From assembly GCF_020595125.1 (NCBI RefSeq), contig NZ_JACNMS010000001.1, positions 558,001 to 622,000 of the forward strand: DNA of 64,000 bases, written 5' to 3'. Below the pieces are notes generated by a model. It worked only from the letters and a program-made list of their open reading frames with translations. It was not told where the DNA came from and did no database searches. Source of the DNA: Jeotgalibacillus aurantiacus. Its GTDB lineage: Bacteria > Bacillota > Bacilli > Bacillales > Jeotgalibacillaceae. Position 1 is the stretch's first letter; every line of letters begins with the position of its first letter. The translations under genes were made by a program, and so were the position numbers. Shown here in pieces: positions 59,483 to 64,000 of the stretch.

Positions 59483-61201
59483 TTACACCTGTTCGTACTG
59501 CACGCGATGCAGATTCGCAAAAATGCCATCCTTCTCAAGCAGTTCGGCATGCGTGCCATCCTCTGCAATACCGTCCTCTGTCACCACGACGACCCTGTCT
59601 GCTTTACGAATCGTAGCAAGACGGTGGGCAATGACAAGGGTTGTCCGGCCTTTTGCCAGCTCTTCAATGGCTTCCTGGATAATCGATTCTGTTTCCGTAT
59701 CGAGTGCGGAGGTCGCTTCATCGAGAATCAGAATAGGCGGATTTTTAAGGAACATCCGCGCGAGGGCAATACGCTGCTTCTGCCCGCCCGAGAGCTTCAG
59801 GCCTCTCTCCCCGATCTGTGTATGGTAGCCGAGCGGAAGTGAATCGATGACTGATTCAAGGTTTGCTCGTCTTGCGGCTTCTACGATTTCTTCATCTGTC
59901 GCATCGAGCTTTCCGTACGCAATATTTTCACGGAGCGTCCCGGTGAACAGGAAGACATCCTGCTGTACGATTCCGATCTGTTTGCGCAGAGATTCAGTTG
60001 TCATGTCACGGATGTCGGTTCCGTCAATCCGGATCGCCCCCTTCTCCACATCATAAAAACGCGGAATGAGTGAACAGATCGTTGTTTTTCCTGCTCCGGA
60101 TGGTCCGACAAAAGCGACCGTTTCTCCACTGCGCAGGGAAAGTGAGATGTCATTTAATACAGGCTTTTTCTCATCATAACTGAATGAAACATGGTCAAAC
60201 TCGATGTCTCCATCTAAATGGCTGACCATTTTCGCATCAGGACGGTCCGTGATCACCGGCGCCTGATCCAGTAAACTCGTAAAACGTTTAAAACCGGCCA
60301 TGCCTTTTGGATACATTTCAAGCAGTGCGCTGATTTTATCAATCGGTTTAAATAACACATTTACATAAAGAACAAATCCGACAAGTTCACCGTAAGACAG
60401 CTCTCCTGTAAAGCTGAGCCACGCACCATACACAAGAACAACAAGGACAATCAGACGTGTCATGATATAAATCCCCGACAGACTGAACGACATCACCTTG
60501 TATGCGCCAATTTTAGACTGGCGGTACGTTTTGTTATCAATTGTGAAACGCTTGATTTCATGCTTTTCGTTTGTAAATGACTGAACAACACGCGCGCCGG
60601 ATACGCTGTCCTCCACGCGTGCATTGACCTCTGCAATGTTACTGTACATGGATTTCCACGCCTTATTCATCCGTACATTACAATAGGTAATCAGCCAGAT
60701 GAGAAACGGCACAACAATGATGGCAACGAGTGCCAGCTTAACGTTGATCGTCAGCATAATCCAGAACGCGCCGATAAAGGTCATAATCGCAATAAATAAA
60801 TCCTCAGGCCCGTGGTGAGCCATCTCCCCGATATCAAAAAGATCGTTTGTGATACGGCTCATGATATGTCCCGTTTTGGTATTATCAAAAAACGAGAATG
60901 ACTGTCGCTGAACGTGTTCGAACAGCTCCTGGCGCATATCTGTTTCAATATTAATGCCAAGTTTATGTCCCCAGTAGTTTACAACGTACTGAAGAGAGGT
61001 ACTTGTGAGATAGAGAAACAATAGCAAAAAACTCACCCATGTGATGGCCTGCCAGTTTCCTTCAGGCAGCAGGTCATCAATAAACCAGGCTACTGCAAGT
61101 GGAAAACCCAGCTCTAAAATACCGACTAACACCGCACAGCTGAAATCCACAGCGAACAGCTTACGATGGGGTTTGTAATAAGAGAAAAATCGCTGAAGCA
61201 T
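59483..61201 (-). CDS. ABC transporter, fused permease and ATPase (exporter)
   Basis: A 572-residue half-transporter. The six-helix ABC membrane domain spans about 15-300 and the ATPase domain about 330-572, with Walker A VAFVGPSGAGKTT (about 365), Q-loop IVQQDVFLFTGTLRENIAYG, signature LSGGQKQRIALAR (about 472), Walker B PILILDEATSALD and switch His in VIAHRLAT. It resembles multidrug/lipid exporters such as YfiB/YfiC or MsbA relatives, but the substrate is unknown. A single gene, so probably a homodimer. AAAGGAGGC precedes the ATG. Confidence 0.9.
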   Translation of the reverse strand: MLQRFFSYYKPHRKLFAVDFSCAVLVGILELGFPLAVAWFIDDLLPEGNWQAITWVSFLLLFLYLTSTSLQYVVNYWGHKLGINIETDMRQELFEHVQRQSFSFFDNTKTGHIMSRITNDLFDIGEMAHHGPEDLFIAIMTFIGAFWIMLTINVKLALVAIIVVPFLIWLITYCNVRMNKAWKSMYSNIAEVNARVEDSVSGARVVQSFTNEKHEIKRFTIDNKTYRQSKIGAYKVMSFSLSGIYIMTRLIVLVVLVYGAWLSFTGELSYGELVGFVLYVNVLFKPIDKISALLEMYPKGMAGFKRFTSLLDQAPVITDRPDAKMVSHLDGDIEFDHVSFSYDEKKPVLNDISLSLRSGETVAFVGPSGAGKTTICSLIPRFYDVEKGAIRIDGTDIRDMTTESLRKQIGIVQQDVFLFTGTLRENIAYGKLDATDEEIVEAARRANLESVIDSLPLGYHTQIGERGLKLSGGQKQRIALARMFLKNPPILILDEATSALDTETESIIQEAIEELAKGRTTLVIAHRLATIRKADRVVVVTEDGIAEDGTHAELLEKDGIFANLHRVQYEQV

Positions 61202-61379
61202 AAAGGGATGCCTCCTTTTTCAAAGAATCATGTTGCACTACTCATCTATTTTACAGCAAGTTTTGTGAACAACCACTACTTTTTTCGCGTGACGAAACAT
61301 CAACAAATAATTGTCAGAATGTTCAATACCTTTTATAATCAATCTATTCAAGATGCAGAACACTCAGGAGGAATGCCGG

Positions 61380-62837
61380 ATGGAACGTAACCACACCATG
61401 CTTCAATTTTTCGAATGGCACATTGCAGCGGACGGAGATCACTGGAAGCGGCTGCGTGATGCTGCAAAGGAATTAAAAGATAAAGGCATTGATGGCGTGT
61501 GGATTCCCCCTGTCACAAAAGGCGAATCAGATGCAGATGTAGGGTACGGGGTTTACGATCTTTATGATTTAGGTGAATTCGACCAGAAAGGAACCGTACG
61601 GACAAAATACGGTACGAAAGAAGAACTGCACGAAGCGATTAAAGCCTGTCAGGAGCAGGGGATTCAGGTTTACGTTGACATTGTGATGAATCATAAAGCA
61701 GGTGCAGATGAGAAAGAAACGTTTGAAGTCATTGAAGTCGATGCTGAAAACAGACTGGACGAAATTTCAGATCCGTTCGAAATAGAAGGATGGACGAAAT
61801 TCACGTTTCCGGGCCGGGAAGGCAAGTACTCCGACTTCGAGTGGAATTTCCATCATTTTAACGGCACCGACTATGATGCACGTGAAGAACGAACCGGATT
61901 CTTTAAGATCGTTGGTGAAAACAAAGACTGGAACGATGAGGTAGATGAGGAATTTGGAAACTATGACTATCTCATGTTTGCCAATATTGATTACAACCAT
62001 CCGGAGGTCCGTGATGAAATGATCAGCTGGGGTAAATGGATGATTGATACGCTACAGCATGATGGATACCGTCTGGACGCGATTAAGCATATCAGTTCAA
62101 GCTTTATCAACGACTTTATTAAATCTATGATGGCTCATCGTGATGGAAACTTTTATATCGTTGGTGAGTACTGGAATACAGACCTTGAAGCATGTGGGAA
62201 TTTCCTTGAAGAAACAGAGTATCAGCTTGATCTGTTTGATGTACAGCTTCACTATAAGCTTCACGAAGTCTCGGAAAAAGGCCGGGATGCTGATTTATCA
62301 GCTTTATTTAACGGTACTTTAGTGAAAGAATATCCAATGAATGCTGTAACGTTTGTGGACAATCACGATTCACAACCCGGTGAATCGCTGGAATCCTGGA
62401 TTCAGGACTGGTTTAAACAAAGTGCTTACGCCCTGATTCTGCTGAGAAAAGACGGCTATCCATGTGTCTTTTACGGTGATTATTTCGGTATTGACGGTGA
62501 AGAACCGATTGAAGATAAACGGGAAGCCATCGATCCTCTTATATACGCCCGCTATCACAAGGCATACGGCGAGCAGAATGACTACTTTGATCATCCGGCA
62601 ACGATCGGCTGGGTTCGTCGTGGCGTTGAAGAGATCCAGGGCTCCGGCTGTGCTGTAGTGGTAACCGTTGGAGACGAAGGAGAAAAACGCATGTTCGTGG
62701 GGCAACATCGTTCAGGCGAGCAGTGGAGAGATTATACCAACTCACGAGAAGAGCATGTGACCATTGATGAAGAAGGCTACGGAATATTCCCAGTCAATGC
62801 CGGCAGTGTCTCTGTATGGGCATTACCTGAAGAATAA
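61380..62837 (+). CDS. Cytoplasmic alpha-amylase (GH13)
   Basis: A 485-residue GH13 enzyme without signal peptide, starting MERNHTMLQFFEWHIAADGDHWKRL, typical of bacterial liquefying-type amylases. The four conserved regions are YVDIVMNHKAG (I), GYRLDAIKHI (II, nucleophile Asp), VGEYW (III, acid Glu) and FVDNHDSQPG (IV). A B-domain lies at about 105-205. Lack of export suggests it degrades internal or imported maltodextrins made by enzymes such as the secreted pullulanase 4 kb upstream. The start at 61380 has TCAGGAGG; an in-frame start at 61311 has none. Confidence 0.92.
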   Translation: MERNHTMLQFFEWHIAADGDHWKRLRDAAKELKDKGIDGVWIPPVTKGESDADVGYGVYDLYDLGEFDQKGTVRTKYGTKEELHEAIKACQEQGIQVYVDIVMNHKAGADEKETFEVIEVDAENRLDEISDPFEIEGWTKFTFPGREGKYSDFEWNFHHFNGTDYDAREERTGFFKIVGENKDWNDEVDEEFGNYDYLMFANIDYNHPEVRDEMISWGKWMIDTLQHDGYRLDAIKHISSSFINDFIKSMMAHRDGNFYIVGEYWNTDLEACGNFLEETEYQLDLFDVQLHYKLHEVSEKGRDADLSALFNGTLVKEYPMNAVTFVDNHDSQPGESLESWIQDWFKQSAYALILLRKDGYPCVFYGDYFGIDGEEPIEDKREAIDPLIYARYHKAYGEQNDYFDHPATIGWVRRGVEEIQGSGCAVVVTVGDEGEKRMFVGQHRSGEQWRDYTNSREEHVTIDEEGYGIFPVNAGSVSVWALPEE

Positions 62838-62867
62838 AAAAAGGCAGACCGCGGTCTGCCTTTTTTG
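62836..62867. terminator. Terminator of the alpha-amylase gene
   Basis: AAAAAGGCAGACC pairs directly with GGTCTGCCTTTTT around two bases, with T-tracts on both strands. Confidence 0.9.
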
Positions 62868-62886
62868 TGTGAGTTGATATTATATC

Positions 62887-63069
62887 GTTGATAGCACGCG
62901 AATTTCTGTCGATAGATGGAATATTTCTGTTGATAATATAGACATTAGTGTTGATGGAGTGTCCGGAAAAGCAAAAGTTGTTGATAGCACACAGCTTTCT
63001 GTCGATAGACGCTAGGATGCTGTCGATAACTCCTCTGTTTTTGTCGATAGCTTCCAAAAATCTGTTGAT
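62887..63069. repeat. Phased 4+5 core array, GTCGATAG family
   Basis: GTCGAT/GTTGAT cores start at 62887, 62908, 62929, 62950, then after 30 bp at 62980, 63001, 63022, 63043 and 63064; all other steps are 21 bp. Good units read TTTCTGTCGATAG. On the minus strand it is five cores, a 30-bp step and four cores, the mirror image of the array at 48567. It lies between the convergent amylase and aspartate kinase genes. Confidence 0.92.
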
Positions 63070-63135
63070 AGCTAAAAATTCGTCATGACCGCTCCCCTTC
63101 ACTCTCTAATGCGGACCATACATATCCAGCCTACT

Positions 63136-64000
63136 CTATACTGTCTCTTTCACTGGAAAGTAAATCCGGTACAGGCTTTGAACAGCCCGTTTCACATCCT
63201 TTACGTTTACACCAAACATCATGCTGACCTCACTTGATCCCTGGTTAATCATTTTAATATTCGCCCCAGCTTCAGCAAGTGCTGTGGTTGCTTTTGAAGC
63301 AATCCCTACCGTCTGATTCATGCCTTCTCCAACAACCATAATCATGGCAAGATCCCGCTCCACGTAAAGGTCGTCCACCTTCAATTCCTTTCGAATACGG
63401 TCGAGCACACGCTTCTCCTGTCCGTTATAAAGCTGATGATCACGCAGAATTACGGACATATTATCAATTCCTGACGGTGTATGTTCATATGAAATACCTT
63501 CATCTTCAAGAATGGCAAGCAGCTTTCGTCCAAAGCCGAGCTCCCGGTTCATCAGGTATTTTGTGATGTTGATACTGCAGAAGCCTTCATCACTGGCAAT
63601 ACCGATCACCGGTCTGCCATCCAGCTTTCTCTCATGCACAATTCTCGTACCTGGTGCCTCAGGACGATTCGTATTTTTTACGCACACCGGGATTCTTTTT
63701 TGAACGACCGGCTGCAGCGCTTCATCATGAAAAACAGAAAATCCCGAATACGCAAGCTCCCGCATTTCACGATATGTCAGCTCCTTCAGCTCGCGTGGCT
63801 GCTGGACCATTTTGGGACTCACACAGTAAATCGAATCCACATCCGTAAAGTTTTCATATTCCGTCGCATCGAGTCCCGCGGCAATAATAGAGCCTGTAAT
63901 ATCCGACCCCCCGCGCGGAAAAGTAACAATATTCCCTTCGTAGGAATATCCGAAAAAGCCAGGGATGACAAGCAGACCCGGATGATCTCTTAACTTCGCA
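63136..64000 (-). CDS. lysC: Aspartate kinase, C-terminal part (runs off the window)
   Basis: At least 288 residues are visible; the start lies beyond the right edge. The fragment begins in the kinase domain with GLLVIPGFFGYSYEGNIVTFPRGGSDITGSIIAAGLDATEYENFTDVDS, the conserved nucleotide/aspartate-binding region. It continues through PRELKELTYREMRELAYSGFSVFHDEALQPV, then two ACT domains (from about 63545 and 63345), for example GFCSINITKYLMNRELGFGRKLLAILEDEGI and VVGEGMNQTVGIASKATTALAEAGANIKMINQGSSEVSMMFGV. The ACT pair indicates amino-acid feedback control. It resembles aspartokinase III-type YclM, but paralogue choice is uncertain. Confidence 0.9.
   Translation of the reverse strand, partial: AKLRDHPGLLVIPGFFGYSYEGNIVTFPRGGSDITGSIIAAGLDATEYENFTDVDSIYCVSPKMVQQPRELKELTYREMRELAYSGFSVFHDEALQPVVQKRIPVCVKNTNRPEAPGTRIVHERKLDGRPVIGIASDEGFCSINITKYLMNRELGFGRKLLAILEDEGISYEHTPSGIDNMSVILRDHQLYNGQEKRVLDRIRKELKVDDLYVERDLAMIMVVGEGMNQTVGIASKATTALAEAGANIKMINQGSSEVSMMFGVNVKDVKRAVQSLYRIYFPVKETV

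Noticed and set aside
59243-59842. Several open frames of 60-160 codons across the GCGAA arrays and the ABC exporter end
   Set aside because: They are generated by phased repeats or lie antisense to the exporter's ATPase domain.

Overview
The window looks like chromosomal DNA of a low-to-mid GC Gram-positive bacterium of the order Bacillales. The evidence is strong AGGAGG-type ribosome binding sites, frequent TTG/GTG starts, SAM (S-box) and T-box leaders, cre-like sites, and many genes resembling Bacillus subtilis dppABC, yhdP/yhdQ, mtn, ycsG/pxp and ylbC. The genus cannot be fixed from sequence reading alone; a Jeotgalibacillus- or Bacillus-like organism would fit. No rRNA, tRNA, prophage, insertion sequence or CRISPR array was seen.

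Layout. 1-3.2 kb: D-aminopeptidase/dipeptide transport (dppA-dppB-dppC, the last cut by the window edge) and a Ca2+/cation antiporter. 3.3-6.5 kb: two CNNM/CorC-type transporters (mpfA/yhdP-like) with a MerR regulator that lacks an ordinary start codon. 6.5-16.3 kb: a sugar isomerase-like protein, a surface beta-propeller protein, HAD phosphatase, rsuA, an MscS-like channel, and a GntR-ABC exporter operon with a clear palindromic operator. 16.3-27 kb: a methionine-salvage island with two divergent S-box riboswitches. The leftward arm reads a sulfite-oxidase-like Mo enzyme, mtnK, mtnA and a sugar-type ABC importer that is probably a methylthioribose transporter; the rightward arm reads mtnW-mtnX-mtnB-mtnD. 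27-31.3 kb: a CAP protein, then an operon closely matching plant/cyanobacterial sulfolipid genes (SQD1/SqdB and SQD2/SqdX) with a GtrA membrane protein. 31.8-37.4 kb: an ABC exporter operon, acetyltransferase, ANT(6)-like and SDR genes. 37.4-44.5 kb: T-box-controlled argS, an M48 protease, cstA, a CC-star protein and an ArsA-like ATPase. 44.6-48.3 kb: 5-oxoprolinase genes pxpBCA with a ycsG-type transporter. 49.8-54.3 kb: 3-hydroxybutyrate/acetoacetate catabolism (scoAB, GntP permease, bdh) divergent from a LysR regulator. 54.8-64 kb: secreted pullulanase, L-lactate dehydrogenase, an ABC exporter, cytoplasmic alpha-amylase and the 3' part of an aspartate kinase.

The most unusual structure is not a gene. 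At least nine intergenic spacers or spacer segments hold arrays of a short degenerate core repeated at 21 bp, two DNA helical turns. Eight arrays (three of them tandem copies) share one plan: five cores at 21-bp spacing, a single 30-31 bp step, then three or four more at 21 bp. The core itself differs between array families (ATCGACAG, GTACTG or ATTCCTTC types). A further family, with core GGTTCGC/GCGAACC, forms five arrays of exactly six cores at 21 bp with no long step. They mostly follow gene terminators, and one lies inside the mtnW leader. I know of no described element with this plan.
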